From Colletotrichum lupini (lineage: Eukaryota > Ascomycota > Sordariomycetes > Glomerellales > Glomerellaceae), in assembly GCF_023278565.1 (NCBI RefSeq), contig NC_064672.1, positions 4,960,001 through 5,024,000 of the forward strand: a stretch of 64,000 bases of DNA. The letters are read 5' to 3'. Below, one piece after another: positions 11,281 through 23,900 of the stretch (position 1 is the first letter of the stretch; the number at the start of each line of letters is the position of its first letter). A program made the position numbers and the translations under genes. A model generated the notes under the pieces. It saw only the letters and a list, made by a program, of their open reading frames with translations. It ran no database searches and was not told where the DNA came from.

Positions 11281-11306
11281 GGGGGGGAGGGGGGGGGGGG
11301 GGGGGG
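11281..11306. repeat. Poly-G tract
   Basis: This is a near-perfect guanine run broken by one A. It could form a quadruplex or be a local sequencing or assembly weakness. Confidence 0.8.
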
Positions 11307-12000
11307 CGGCGTTTCTGGCTTGATTGTGGACTGGGGTTGCCATCGGTTGGTTGTTCATTGCCTTTGGATTGCCATTGGGTCAAACTTGTCAGTTGTTTCT
11401 GGCACATGTTCTGGGCTGCGTCGTTTCTCGCGCACCTCCATCTTCCATTTTCGGGACTTGAATTCTTTCTGCCGCGTCGTTCCGTCTTTCCTGTCAGCCG
11501 CGGCCTGCCAGTTTCTCTCTTGCTCCTTCCTCTTTCTTTCTTTCTGTTCATGTCTTACCAAGGAAAGCCATGCCACGGTCGAGGCCACCCCTGACTTGCA
11601 GGTACCTGGGTACCTTACGCTTGTACCTATCCTTCCTCCGTAACTACCTTCCATTGGGCGATTGGGTCATGCTTTGTGTGGAGACCATATGGTCCGTGGC
11701 GTCATGCAGCTCGCTGTTTCCCAGAGAGAAAAGTGGCAGGAAATACCTAGCAAAACGAAAAGGAAAGAGCCGAGAAACGAGGGAAACACACCGCGACACC
11801 TTATTGCCTTTCTCTATTGAGTCTTAATATCAACCGAGAAACAAAGTCTCTTCCTTGTGCGCTCATGGGATGAACGATGGGCAATCCATTGGCCAATTCG
11901 ACCGTCCATTCAGGTCAACATGCGACATTGATTGGCCTCCTGCTTCACGCGTCCTCGACCCCCAGCTGTCGATTCTTTTCTCTTTCGGGTCTGCGCTTCT

Positions 12001-12028
12001 CAGTCTCCAGTCTCCAGTCTCCAGTCTC
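12001..12028. repeat. CAGTCTC short tandem repeat
   Basis: Four tandem copies of the 7-base unit CAGTCTC are followed by two TAATCTC variants. They sit in a plus-strand pyrimidine-rich stretch. Confidence 0.8.
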
Positions 12029-14601
12029 TAATCTCTAATCTCAGGGGCGCTGCTGTCAATCAGAGCTTCTTTGCCAGGCTGCTTGTTGCTTGTTGCTCCT
12101 AAGGACCGCCAGCCCATGTGCCCATGCCAAGTGCCTTGGCTTGGTCGGTCCCTTATCTTGCCGGAATCCCACCCCGTCCGTGACTTCTCTGGCGTCTGCC
12201 GACGCATGCGGCTGTCGTTCTTGATTCTTCCATTATTCGAGGCCTCGCGGCGTCATTGTCTTCTGTCTCAAATTCCTTCGCCTTATATCTCGACTCGCCG
12301 TCTGGATCGGTCTCAAGTCAACACCAGGCGGAGCAAAGCTACCGCCAACTCAATCGCTTCGCCGTTTGCATTTGGCATCGCGTCCCATCTCCACCTCAGC
12401 AAGCCACTACCTCGTGGTAAAATGCCTTTCGCTCGTCACGGTGGCCTCGGCCGTCGACCGTTACCGTGTGTGGTGGGATACGAAAGTTCAACAGGCAATT
12501 ACTAGCCGCAGCCACCGAAGAAAAGACGCTTAACCTGCCTTAGCGGCATTGGCGCCTCGAAAACAAGGGGCACCTCAACCATCTCCACTTCCAATGTCGC
12601 CTCGCTGCTGCTTCGGGCCATCTTCTCCAGCTTCTCTCCAGGCTGTTCCCTTGCACCAAAGGTGGCTACCGGCCCTTTTGGGACCAATTCAATGAGTCCA
12701 AATGTGATGGACATTGGCCCGTCACCCATCCACCTGTCTACCAATCACCACCACCATCCGACACGGCATCTTTGCTTCTTGTCTCACTGTCGACGCTCTC
12801 CCGAATCTCGCCCGCTTCTCGCTCACTTCTTGTCCATGGACTTGGAAGTTGGTCAACCAACCAAGCCACAGCTCCCGTTTCTTTTGTCAAAAGCTCCATG
12901 ACGACTGCATGCGACTACCAGCGCTGTGTCGAGACCATTTCTTCGGCCGGGAACGTGCGTCTGTCGCCGGACTCGAGCACGGTACTTGCTCGACCGCGCA
13001 TCCACGTCAATCAAACCATCAAACGGACTGACGGGCGCTGGGGCTGGCTCGTGCTCCTCATGTTATTTGGATATCCGATCTTCCATGCTCAGGACCGTGG
13101 ACATATTCCATAGTCCGTACTCGAACTGAGATGGTCCACGCTCGAAGCCCATGTTGGATGGAGCTCCCAAGTTGCAGTGCACCGCAATCTTACGTATCTC
13201 CAGTGCTGATAGCTTGCTGCTCTGTGTTCGCCTCCTGTGTAGAATGGCACGACTGGCTACCTCGGTCATTCTACGGGCGTCTTCCAACACTCATTTTCAA
13301 CCCGGAGCCTCTCTAGCCGTTTGGCCCTTACCTCTAGGACCCCCAGCAGCTTTTGAGAGCTCCTAGAGTCTGGACCAACATTCAATCGTGGTCCAGTAAA
13401 TGATCAATCAATGGACTGGATGAGATCAAAGAAGAGATGCATGCGGCAGATACTCAATTCGCGGCGGAAATCATCGCCGTCAAGGACCCCGGGCTACTCC
13501 AGGGTTCAATTTGCCTCGAGCCACCTGAGCTTTACACTCAAACTAATTACCCGGCCCTGTCGTTACTGGTCAGAGCTTCTTCCCTTTAAGTCGACTGACA
13601 GTCCTCGAGAATAAAAAAAAGGCAATTACAGACTCTACCGCCTACAGCGCCTAGAACCCCTTCCACAACAGCATGGAATTCAATCAACAGGCGCGTCAAT
13701 ACTCAGTCTTCTCCCGTAGTGAGGCCTTTGGCTGGCGGCTTCTTGACCCGATTGCAGCGCTGCACGAGCATTAGCACAGCCGGTTCGCGACAGGTAACAA
13801 CAAGGCAACATGATGCGCGGGCGCCAAATCGTACAGACGTTTGCTAACACTGTTTGCAAGTGATCGTTTAATCATTGTTTAAGACGATGTGCATCATCAC
13901 GATCGATGGTGAAGTCCACGTTCTGTATCCGATGATGTTGCATATGCAAGAGGCGTCCCTGTCAACATTTCACAGCGAATTAGTTGCCGCCATCTCAGCC
14001 ATCGTCCTGATCTTCTTCAATGAGCTGCTAATGCGGATGTGGCAGGCGGACAGGGGCTTCCGAATGTGGATGTGATGGGCAGGGGTCGCGGCCGCGAAGG
14101 GTTTCGGCCGCGAATCACCAAGTCTCGATCAGATCAGCGTGGCTTTCGGCTGTTGGACGATTCGTTGCTCCAAGAATGCTCCCAATTACAAGATGCATTG
14201 CACTAATATGATTTGTAACTTGGAAGGCCGGAGCTTTATGATCTTGTTGATCCCTTGGAGGATTGCCAACTAAGGTAACGTTAATGAGTGCAATTATTTC
14301 CGAGTATGAAGAAACCAGGCATGATTCTTCTCAGTAGTTCATCTGCGGTGCTCTATGCTCTACGCTAAGCGCAATGCCGCCATTTTTTTTTTCTTACCCA
14401 TAAAATAAAGCAACAAACGTCAAGAACCGTTATGAGAGAAATGTTCAAGGCTCACCCTGGAAGCTCATTGAATCCAAGAAATGAGCATGATGTATGCTTC
14501 TTCCGGAAGTCTAAAATTGTACTTGTGTAATCAGCACTGGTACCGGGGTTTCGTCGGTTCTCCTCCTCCTCTATTTCACCAACATCACTTTTACTTGTCT
14601 T

Positions 14602-15624
14602 CTATACAGACTGTCTAGCCATTTGACCGTACATATCCCACCATGTCCGTGCCATCCTCAGTACTGCGGCTTCGAGAGAGTCGTCGGTGCTGGTTGCTGC
14701 CAGCCGCTCTTGAACACTCACAAACCTATCTCTATCGATTTGTCCCAATATTGGCCGAGATGCTATGGTGCGTAGAAACCACCAGACTGACTCATTGCAC
14801 CACCGGAGAGATTCCGCCAAACCCAAAGTCTCATTATAGACCAACGAAACTGTCCCTATGTCGTCCTTCCCTAGCCTATCAATCAAATGCGCGAGGAAGG
14901 ACCAGCCAGAAATATCTGAATGGTGTCTGAAGGACCACTTCTTAACACTCTGAATCAGGGACACAAGCACGTCGAGCTCGGAAACGGCCAGAAACGTCTT
15001 TGTCAACCACCGGGCATGAGTCCATGCATAATAGTTACGAGGATGTCGTTCTCCAGCCATCATGACAACCGTCTCGACATCCTGTTGGACCACGACGGGA
15101 AGCCCGGCATCACGGTACCGCTCCGACAGCCAGCGTCGATGGTTCCACAACGTTGGTGACTTTGTGTGTCGATGCAGTCGGCTGGTGAGTAGACTATCCA
15201 CGAACCACTTCTCCCGTGCTAGATTCACCTTCACGGTGTCACCCGCGGAGATCACATCGGAAAGAAGACGCTTTCTGGTGTTGGCGGCTGTGAGGTGCTC
15301 AGGGTCCATCAGAAGTAGGACGCTTGTTGCAGCCATCAGCTGCTCTCGTCCCACCGCAGAAGAATCATTGGCTTTGTGCTTCTGAAGGATTTGTCTGGCG
15401 AAGAGAAAGGCTTGGACGATGCGCAGCTTGGGAATCGCAACTGCGTTCTCGTCTCGTAGAAAGATCTCGTCTGGACCCATTGGATGGCCCTGGCCTAGAA
15501 TCTCGATCTCGAGGAGATTATCATCTTGCGGCTGCGCGAAAAGCCCAGAGATTTCGTTAAAGATTTTCTCGTGGTCGCCTTGTTGTAGGGCAGCTATGAT
15601 GTGCTTGTTCAGAGCTCTCGACAT
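14602..15624 (-). CDS. Protein prenyltransferase alpha-subunit repeat protein (PTAR1/Ecm9-like)
   Basis: A single exon of 340 aa if translation starts at the ATG at 15624 (MSRALNKHIIAALQQGDHEK). The frame stays open to a further ATG at 15807, but that extension is Cys/His-rich and looks like leader, so the shorter form is preferred. The C-terminal half has the W-rich helical repeats of prenyltransferase alpha subunits: LWNHRRWL at ~159-166, NYYAWTHARWL at ~197-207 and SGWSFLAHLI further on. The repeats are spaced more widely than in true farnesyl- or geranylgeranyl-transferase alpha chains, matching the PTAR1/Ecm9 side branch. In animals PTAR1 is the alpha chain of a geranylgeranyltransferase acting on the SNARE Ykt6; the same role here is inference. 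Confidence 0.75.
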   Translation of the reverse strand: MSRALNKHIIAALQQGDHEKIFNEISGLFAQPQDDNLLEIEILGQGHPMGPDEIFLRDENAVAIPKLRIVQAFLFARQILQKHKANDSSAVGREQLMAATSVLLLMDPEHLTAANTRKRLLSDVISAGDTVKVNLAREKWFVDSLLTSRLHRHTKSPTLWNHRRWLSERYRDAGLPVVVQQDVETVVMMAGERHPRNYYAWTHARWLTKTFLAVSELDVLVSLIQSVKKWSFRHHSDISGWSFLAHLIDRLGKDDIGTVSLVYNETLGLAESLRWCNESVWWFLRTIASRPILGQIDRDRFVSVQERLAATSTDDSLEAAVLRMARTWWDMYGQMARQSV

Positions 15625-16089
15625 TGCTGTATTGAAGGGTTGTTGAACGGGACCGTCTTGGCCTTGAGCATGTCTGTGAGCCTCACTAAAGCACGCTCGA
15701 CAAAAGTGATTTGGCGCTTTAACGGCAGCTCTTGAGTAGCAAGCCGAACCACAGGAATGGACCCAGAACCACCTAGGTAGGTAAGTCAAGACGTTGAGGC
15801 CGTTCAAGTCTTGCTCCGATGGAATGTAAACGCGGGAGTTGAAGGTGATTGGTTCTTGCTGTTGGACGAGGCGGCGGCCAGTGGCTTACAGTGGCTAAGG
15901 TCCCCGCTAAAGATGCAATTCGCGGGGCAATGACATAGGACCACGTTTTCCCGCCCACCCAAGGGCACCCTCGAGCCCTGTCACACACCTACCTATCGAC
16001 AACCGTTCAGCCTCGCACATCACAGACATGTGCCGATAGATACCGGAACCACCGCTTGCGAGTCTGTGATCTACCAAAGGGTGTCTACC
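15625..16089. promoter_or_regulatory. Divergent promoter, PTAR1-like gene / GET1
   Basis: The 465 bases between the two divergent start codons must hold both promoters. I see no clear TATA box and no gene. Confidence 0.5.
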
Positions 16090-16918
16090 ATGCCCTCCCT
16101 ACTCGTCATCATCCTCGTGCTGGAGGTGTTCTCCCACCTGGTCAACACCGTCGGAGCTGCAGCCATCAACAATCTGGTCAGTCTGCCTTTCACCTCCCTT
16201 TGACTTCGCGCCCTGCCGGTCACGGAAAGATCGCCGCGTTTGCTAACAGCCTAGCAGCTCTGGACAACTCTCAACTACCTCCCCATCTCGACCGCCAAGG
16301 CAGCCGCGCAGCATCGAAAGCTGCAAGCCGACTTTCTCAAGACGCGAAAGGAGCTGAATGCGACTAGCAGTCAGGATGAGTTCGCCAAGTGGGCCAAGCT
16401 CCGTCGGACGCACGACAAGCAGCTGGAGCAGCTAGAGAAGAGCAGTATGTTACACAAGGCTACGATGTGGCTTTCATGCCGGGCTATAGAGATCGTGATG
16501 GCTAACGTGTACACTTTGCCAACACGCAGAGCAAACCCAGGAAGCATCGAGATCAAAGTTCGATACCTACCTCACTGGCTTCAGATGGGCCCTCACCAAG
16601 GTCCCTCAATACGGCCTCCCCTTCTGGTTCTCCAAGGAGCCCATGTTCTGGCTGCCGTACGGCTGGTTCCCCTACTACGCCGAATGGATCCTCTCGTTCC
16701 CCAAGGCCCCGATTGGCAGCGTTAGCATCGCTTCGTGGCAGCTGGCGTGTTCGGGCATGGTCACGCTCCTCACCGAGCTCATTGTCTCGGTTGTGGGACT
16801 CGTGTTTGCGACGAAACAGAGCAAGGGACAGCCGGTCAAGGTTCCTGCGGCGTCAGGTAAGACGGCGGCGCCCAAGACCGCGGCTGGTTCGTCTGAGACG
16901 GAGAAGAAGGAGTTGTAA
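16090..16918 (+). CDS. GET1: GET complex subunit Get1 (WRB/CHD5 family)
   Basis: Three exons (16090-16176, 16258-16444, 16530-16918) give 220 aa. Introns are short, with a gtcagt donor and CTAACAGCCTAGCAG acceptor, then gtatgt and acgcag. The protein starts MPSLLVIILVLEVFSHLVNT, the first membrane helix. A cytosolic charged coiled coil (~residues 40-95) follows, then KFDTYLTGFRWALTKVPQYG leading into two more membrane segments and a Lys/Ala-rich tail. This is the family layout. Get1 with Get2 forms the ER receptor that takes tail-anchored proteins from the Get3 ATPase; the coiled coil is what contacts Get3. Its start codon is about 465 bases from that of the divergent PTAR1-like gene. Confidence 0.9.
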
Positions 16919-17892
16919 TGCGGCTAGGCGACTGTGCCGCCGTGGCGAGGACCTTAGGCAAGCACATATCAAATAAAGTAAATGTCCCTGGCTCATAAGG
17001 AGTGGTTCCAACATTGTGACGCTGGAAGCCTTTGCTTTTGTCGCAGGCGTCATCTCGAAATTTAACAGGCGAACAAAAATACCAGAGACGACGCAATCAA
17101 GCAGGCAGAGGAAAATTGCGGCACTCTTAGCAAGTCATGCAGACGCTATAGCCAGTTAAGGGTCACGGCTGCGTGCTTGTGCAAATCATAAAAGAAGAAA
17201 ATTTTCATAGAATGTATCTCGTCTAAATTTGACGCAAAGTTCTTAATTGCAAGGCTAAGACTTTGTAACACGATCAAGAATAACCCTTGGCAGGGCATTT
17301 GGGGTTTGCTCTAGGCGTCATATTGACTCTGGTGACCATTTGAGTCCTTGCGGACGGCCAACAAAGCTTCGAAAGCGCCATCGTCACGTAGGATTGATCT
17401 CCTTGTCTTGCAAAAGACAGAGCTGTTGGTTAGTCTGGTAGTAGAAAATTGGAGCTCATGAAACAAAGCTACTGGCAATAGCAACTCTGAATCCCATAAT
17501 ATGTTGCCATCTGAAGCATTCGAGTGGCAGAGCGATTTTCCATGGGAAAACAACCTGTAATTGCAGGTATCGCTTGCTGTATCTCGTACTTTGAGCTTGA
17601 TGTGAATGAAGAGGAGGGAAGATTGGAAGCGTTTGCTGTGGATATTTCGCAAAAAAATATCTGCTGCGAAGGTGCACCGCCACAGCCTATTTTCAGGTCG
17701 CGCCACACTACGAGGTTGACAGACAGACCCATTTCTCGGATTAACCACCGGCCGTGGACCGTGCTCAGCCCCATCGTGCATTCGTCCGGGAGGCAACGAC
17801 ATCAACTTGGCAGCTCTGTGTTTAGTACCTGCATCGACAAGCTTGATCAACAACCCCCATCGAACGGTTCGGAGCTCCCGCCATACATCAAG
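16919..17892. other. GET1 3' region and VPH1 promoter
   Basis: This holds the GET1 3' end (AATAAA-like AAATAAAG near 16,971) and the upstream region of the V-ATPase gene. A long minus-strand frame across 17,311-18,033 overlaps the first V-ATPase exon and shows no family features. Confidence 0.5.
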
Positions 17893-20736
17893 ATGGCGCC
17901 GGCACAGGATACCATGTTTCGCTCGGCGAACATGAGTATGGTGCAGCTGTACATTTCGAATGAAATCGGTCGCGAGGTTGTCACAGCCCTTGGAGAGCTT
18001 GGTCTTCTCCAGTTCCGTGATGTACGTCGCCAACCCCCTTCCTGGAAACTATCGAGGTCGATATGAATATCGAAGCTAACCGACCGTAATCTATTTAGCT
18101 CAATGGCGATGTCAGTGCTTTCCAGCGCACCTTTACTCAGGAGATTCGAAGACTCGACAATGTCGAACGCCAGCTGCGTACGTCATCATTCCTCCAACCG
18201 CGCATCACGAACCCTCGGGATGGGATAGACTAACATCAAGGCAGGCTACTTCTACGCCCAGATGGAGAAGGCAGGAATTCCTCTCAGAAAGTTCGACGTC
18301 GATGCCGAAAGACTTGCCAACCCATCGACCTCCGAGATTGACGAACTCGCCGAGCGAAGCCAGAGCCTCGAGCAACGCGTCTTCCAGCTTAACGACAGCT
18401 ACGAGACCTTGAAGAAGCGCGAAGTCGAGCTCACCGAGTGGCGCTGGGTTCTCCGCGAGGCTGGCGGCTTCTTTGACAGAGCCCACGGCAGCGTCGAGGA
18501 AATTCGCGCCTCCACCGATAACGATGACGCTCCTCTCCTCCAGGATGTCGAGCAGCACAACTCGGCCCCTGAGGTCGAGCGGTCCTTCTCTGGCATGAAC
18601 ATTGGCTTCGTGGCCGGTGTTATCAATAGGGACCGTGTTGCCTCCTTCGAACGCATTCTCTGGAGAACGCTGCGCGGAAACTTGTACATGAACCAGTCTG
18701 AGATCCCCGAGCCGCTCGTCGACCCCACCAACAACGAGGAGATCAACAAGAACGTGTTCGTCATCTTTGCCCACGGCAAGGAGATCCTGGCCAAGATTCG
18801 CAAGATCTCCGAGTCCATGGGTGCTGAGGTGTACAACGTGGACGAGAACAGCGACCTTCGTCGTGACCAGATCCACGAGGTCAACGCTCGCCTTAACGAT
18901 GTTCAGAACGTTCTCCGCAACACCCAGCAAACCCTGAACGCTGAGCTCACCCAGATCTCTCAGGCATTGTCAGCTTGGATGGTCTTGGTCACCAAGGAGA
19001 AAGCCGTTTACAACACGCTTAACAACTTCTCGTACGATCGTGCTCGCAGGACTCTCATTGCCGAGGGTTGGTGTCCGACGAACGACCTGCCGCTGATTCG
19101 TTCTACGTTGCAAAACGTTACGAACCAAGCTGGACTCTCGGTGCCTTCCATCATCAACGAAATCCGCACCAACAAGACTCCGCCTACGTACATCAAGACG
19201 AACAAGTTTACTGAGGCGTTCCAAACTATTGTCAACGCTTACGGTACTCCCACTTACCAGGAGGTCAACCCGGCACTCCCTGTTATTGTTACCTTCCCCT
19301 TCCTCTTCGCTGTCATGTTCGGTGACTTTGGGCACGCCGTCATCATGGTTTCTGCCGCCCTCGCCATGATCTACTGGGAAAAGCCTCTCAAGAAGGTCAC
19401 TTTCGAGTTGTTCGCTATGCTCTACTACGGAAGATACATCGCCTTGGTTATGGGTCTTTTCTCCCTCTTCACCGGTCTTATCTACAACGATGTCTTCTCC
19501 AAGTCTTTGACGCTGTTCGACAGTGCCTGGAAGTGGGATGTTCCCGACGACTACAAGCCTCCTCAGACTCTGACTGGTAAGCTCAATGACCACGGTTACC
19601 GCTATCCCTTCGGTCTGGACTGGAGATGGCATGAGACAGACAACGACCTTCTCTTCAGCAACAGTTACAAGATGAAGATGAGTATCGTTCTGGGTTGGGC
19701 CCACATGACCTACTCCCTCATCTTCGCCTACGTCAACGCCAAGCACTTCAAGAAGCCGGTGGATATCTGGGGTAACTTCGTCCCTGGCATGATCTTTTTC
19801 CAGTCCATCTTTGGCTACCTCGTCATGTGTATTCTCTACAAGTGGTCCGTCAACTGGAGCGACCCTCAGAACCCCCGCAACCCTCCTGGACTGTTGAACA
19901 TGTTGATCTACATGTTCCTGCAGCCCGGCAAGCTCGAGGAAGGCGCGCAGCTCTACCCCGGACAGGCCACTGTCCAGGTCTTCCTCCTGCTATTGGCCGT
20001 CATCCAAGTCCCGATTCTGTTGTTCCTGAAGCCTTTCTGGCTCCGCTGGGAGCACAACCACGCTCGCGCCAAGGGTTATAGGGGCATTGGAGAGAGCTCT
20101 CGCGTTAGTGCCCTCGACGGCGACGATGACGAGGATCACGGACTCAACGGCCGCCCCAGCTTCGAGTCTGATGGCGAGGGCGTTGCTATGATCACGCAGG
20201 ACCTGCATGGTGATGGCGAGCACGAGGAATTTGAGTTCAGCGAAGTGATGATTCACCAGATAATTCACACCATCGGTAAGGAATACGACAGCCAACACCT
20301 AACATGGAAAAAAAACTAACGATGACTACAGAATTCTGCTTGAACTGCGTTTCCCACACAGCCTCGTACCTTCGTCTCTGGGCCTTGTCACTTGCCCATC
20401 AACAACTCAGTTCCGTCCTTTGGTCCATGACCCTTGGACCTGCTCTTGGTTTCTCTGGCATCTTTGGTTCTATCGCTATCGTCGTGGTCTTCTACATGTG
20501 GTTCTTCCTGAGTAAGTTGCGATACTCCCCTCTCTTCTTAACATCTACTAACAGCACATTCAGCCATTGCCATTTTGGTCATGATGGAAGGTACCAGTGC
20601 CATGTTGCACTCCCTTCGTTTGGCTTGGGTCGAGTCCTTCTCCAAGTTCGCAGAGTTTGCCGGTTGGGCCTTCCAGCCGTTCTCTTTCACTACGACGTTA
20701 GAAGAGTCTGAAGAGCTGAAGGAGTACCTCGGTTAA
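17893..20736 (+). CDS. VPH1: V-type proton ATPase subunit a
   Basis: Five exons (17893-18021, 18099-18177, 18245-20275, 20332-20511, 20564-20736) join in frame to 863 aa. The start [20 protein letters not shown] is typical of the family. The N-terminal half is the cytosolic regulatory arm with coiled-coil segments. The C-terminal half has the membrane helices, including [14 protein letters not shown] and [16 protein letters not shown]. The arginine in SYLRLW (~Arg761) corresponds to the arginine essential for proton translocation (Arg735 of yeast Vph1). Subunit a forms the proton half-channels of the Vo sector and decides the target membrane. Yeast has two versions (vacuolar Vph1, Golgi/endosomal Stv1); which role applies here is not readable, though most filamentous fungi have one gene. 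It is convergent with YSH1, 230 bases apart. Confidence 0.96.
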
Positions 20737-20966
20737 GAAACTTCAGCTGGAGGTTTTCCAAGAGTGTGATTTACTGCATTTTGTTTTTCATTGTAACCTT
20801 AGTCCCTCTGTAACATAGCTCAATGCACTAGAGCATTAAGTATTTAAACGTGCTAGGCTGCCCGCGTGATTGTCGTGAGTGTGGTGGTTATACTACATGA
20901 TAGCGTGTAAAACGCCGTGAAATGAACACCCTGCATCCAACATGGGGAAAAACCTCGTAGTAACTC

Positions 20967-23900
20967 TTAACCCCAAAGCGGGGCCGTGACCTCGGCAGCG
21001 TGCTCGCAGACACGTCTCACACGGTCGGCAAAAGCCTTGTGACTGCACTCCACCTCCAGATCCTCCAACCAGACGACAGCCTCCATCTTGTCGACCTTGA
21101 TACGAATGCCCGGCACGGGGATGCCGAGCTTTATGAGGCGCTCAATCTCTGCGCGGCGCCGCGCCTCCAGCTTCTTCTCCTGCTCCGCCTCCGCGTCGTC
21201 CTCGGACACGTCCATGGACGCGTCGCTGGCGTCGTCGGACTTGATTGCCTTTGTTGTCACCGCTGCTGCTCCGTCCTCGGGCTGCGGCGGGAGACGGGGT
21301 TCGGCGACTGGGTTGACGTTGTCGGCGCCGAACTGGGCTTCGAGGAACATGAGGAAGCGCTCGAGGCGTTCTGTCGCTGGGACGTTTGCGTGGGGGTTTT
21401 TGGGGAGGGGTTTGGGGGCGTGGTCGTGGTCGTGGCTGTGGGAAGCCGCGGAGCCTGAGTACGTGTAAGTGAGTGGTTAGCGAACTGTAAGAGAAACTTC
21501 TGCAGACGTGGAAATCCATAATTATCAAGTAGAAAAAGGGGGGGGGGGCGTACGTTTTACTGCTGCGGGACTGCTCTCGATGGAGAACAGACACGCCATG
21601 ACGGCGTCAGCAATACCGTCGTTCAGCATGTTGCCCTCCCACTCGAGCTCGACCTCTCCGTCGCTGCGGTACCGCACGGCGACGCAGCCCATGACCAGGT
21701 ACGCGGCCACGAGGCGGGCGACTTCCTCGTCGGCCGCCTCCTCGCCCATCTCCTGGTCAACATCATCGCCTTCGCTTTTCTCGGCGCCGTTTCCGTTGGC
21801 GACTGCAGCACCGTCAACGGCCTTGTCGTGAGCCGGGTGACCCTTGCGCATCTCGGGGAGCTCCTCGACGCTGCCAAAGACGCCTTCGAGACCCCAGCGT
21901 ACAAGGTCAACGCCGGCAGCCGTAAGGCGGAGGCGCTGCTTACAGGTGATTGTAGTGGTGTTGAGGCCGGCGTACTCGCGCAGGTCCTCGGGCGCCATGA
22001 GGGAGAGCTTAAAGTCGTTTTGGACGAGGACGCCGGTGACGAGCTGTTGCGGCAGGGAGGTGGGATCGGAGAGGGATGTCGGGGGAGGGATGGTGGCGAG
22101 CTTGCCGACAACTTTGGCCGTCTTGTCCTGCTTGAAGGGGATGCGAAGCTCTTCGCAGTTTTTGGGACTAAAGACCTTAACTTTTGCCGTCTTGCTTGCG
22201 TTGAGGGAGAGGAGCTTGGATTTGAGGCGCATCATGTTATGCTGCTCGCCGTGGACGAGAATCTTTGGAAGGTGTCAGTCTGCTTGATTCCTTCCCCGGA
22301 GGTTTGGGGTGGGGGAGTGAGGGAGAAAGGGGTTCACTTACTACCACTGGGGCTGCGACTTCCTCGATGAACTCACGGTTCTCCGTGCCATCAACATGAG
22401 CTGCAAAGGAGTACTCGGCAACGCTGCACCGACGGGGGATGAAGACCTTTTCGCTCTCCCCGCCGGGGCCGCGTCGGGCACCAGCTGTCGTCCGGCTCAT
22501 GACGGCCTGGATCTGGTCGGGCTCCTGCATGATTTGCTTGGCCATGGTGCCCTCGACACTGTAACCGGTGATGATAACGCCGTTCTTGTCGTTGGGGGCC
22601 CACCTCTCGAGAAGTTCTCTACTCACACCATTCTGAAGCATACCAGGACTGGCCAGCATGACACAGCCTCCGACGTCGTCGAAGCGGTCGAGGTTTTTGA
22701 GGGAGCGGATGTACTTGAAGTCCCAGGGCCCGCCCTTGCCGGATCCGTCACCGGATGCTTCGGCCTCGGCCATGCGCTCGCGGAAGAGGCGCTTGATGTT
22801 GTCGTTCATGGCGCCGACGTAGGTCTGATAAACAACCATACACTTTCTGGCGAGATTGCTGGCGTAGTAGATTGGGAACCGCTGGAAGTCTGCATGCTTG
22901 CCCCAGTACTCATCCAGGATGAGCAGAAGCTCCTGGGCTCTGCCGAGGGCAAAGACTGGCATCAGGACCCTGCCTCCGCGATTAAGGATGCTGGTAATGG
23001 ACTTCATCAAGGCCTGCTCGCGCTCCAGGCGGGGTACGTGGGAGGCAATGCCATAGGTCGACTCCGTGATCAGGACATCGATCTTGACGCCCTTGGGAAC
23101 TTCTGCCGAGACCAAATGTCTATCTTGCTCTCGTGAGTAGTCTCCGGTAAAGAAGATTTTGAGACCCGCAATCTCGATGAGGAACATGGCAGCTCCGAGG
23201 ACATGGCCAGCAGGATAGGGCGTAATGCGGATGGACGAAATGGTGTGTGTGGTGTGGTAATCAATGGCCTCGATTTGAGGGAAAGTGTTCAGATGGTCTG
23301 CTTCCGTGTAGACTGGCTGTGACGTCGGGTTGGACGAGGTATTTCCAACACGGACACTGTCTTGAATGAGCCACTTATAGATGGCCTTTGTTGGATGGGT
23401 CATAAAGACTCGGCCTCTGAAGTTAGTCTTAGATAAGACGTATGGTAATGAAGCCGCATGATCTACGTGGAAACTGCCACTTATTAGCATGTTCAACACC
23501 AAAGTGTCATACAACCAACACCAAATACTCTAGGGCGACAACGCCAAGAGCTATCACAATGGCGAGGACGACAAGGCAAGGCAGGTGGGAAGAATGAGGT
23601 CTTTGTATTGTTTCTGTGTACAAGAATGAAATAGCATAAAAGGCGTAGCAATGGGCTCCATCAGGTGCGAGAGTCGCCGAAAGGCACTCGCTATTCCTGA
23701 GCCAGAGGTATGATCCCAGATATTGGTTTCCAAGTTCGTTCACCGCCTTGCCCTGCGATCCAACAGCATTTGGGAGGGGGAAGGGGGGCTTACTGGCTGA
23801 TTAGAAGTACATCAACCGTACTTAGATCGAAGTCGTCGAAGAAAGGCAGCGCTGCAAGGCCATCGTATGCTGGGTGCTGGCCAGCATCAAGCTATGGGAA

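Larger units (their letters stand above)
10039..14601. other. 4.5-kb gene-free interval
   Basis: Minus-strand CT-rich sequence from about 10,039 to 10,780 is probably the protease leader and core promoter. Beyond it lie TACGGAGTA motifs (10,960-10,975 and 11,073), a poly-G tract at about 11,281-11,306, a plus-strand pyrimidine-rich stretch at 11,500-12,100 with a CAGTCTC tandem repeat, and unstructured sequence to 14,600. Reading frames here are short, overlap on several frames and resemble no family I know. A non-coding transcript or the leader of an unrecognised gene is possible. Confidence 0.5.

Noticed and set aside
12071..12505. 144-codon plus-strand frame after the pyrimidine-rich zone
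   Set aside because: It lies in the right place for a gene but has random-looking composition and no recognisable domain; another frame is equally open near 12,400.
13887..14075. 62-codon frame with a hydrophobic stretch
   Set aside because: Codon use is unbiased, there is no promoter or splice context, and the hydrophobic stretch alone is not evidence.
17311..18033. 240-codon minus-strand frame overlapping the V-ATPase start
   Set aside because: It runs antisense to the first V-ATPase exon and its upstream region, has atypical codon use and no recognisable motif.
18205..19746. Two long minus-strand frames (241 and 258 codons)
   Set aside because: They mirror the strongly biased codons of the V-ATPase exon on the other strand; the real protein is on the plus strand.
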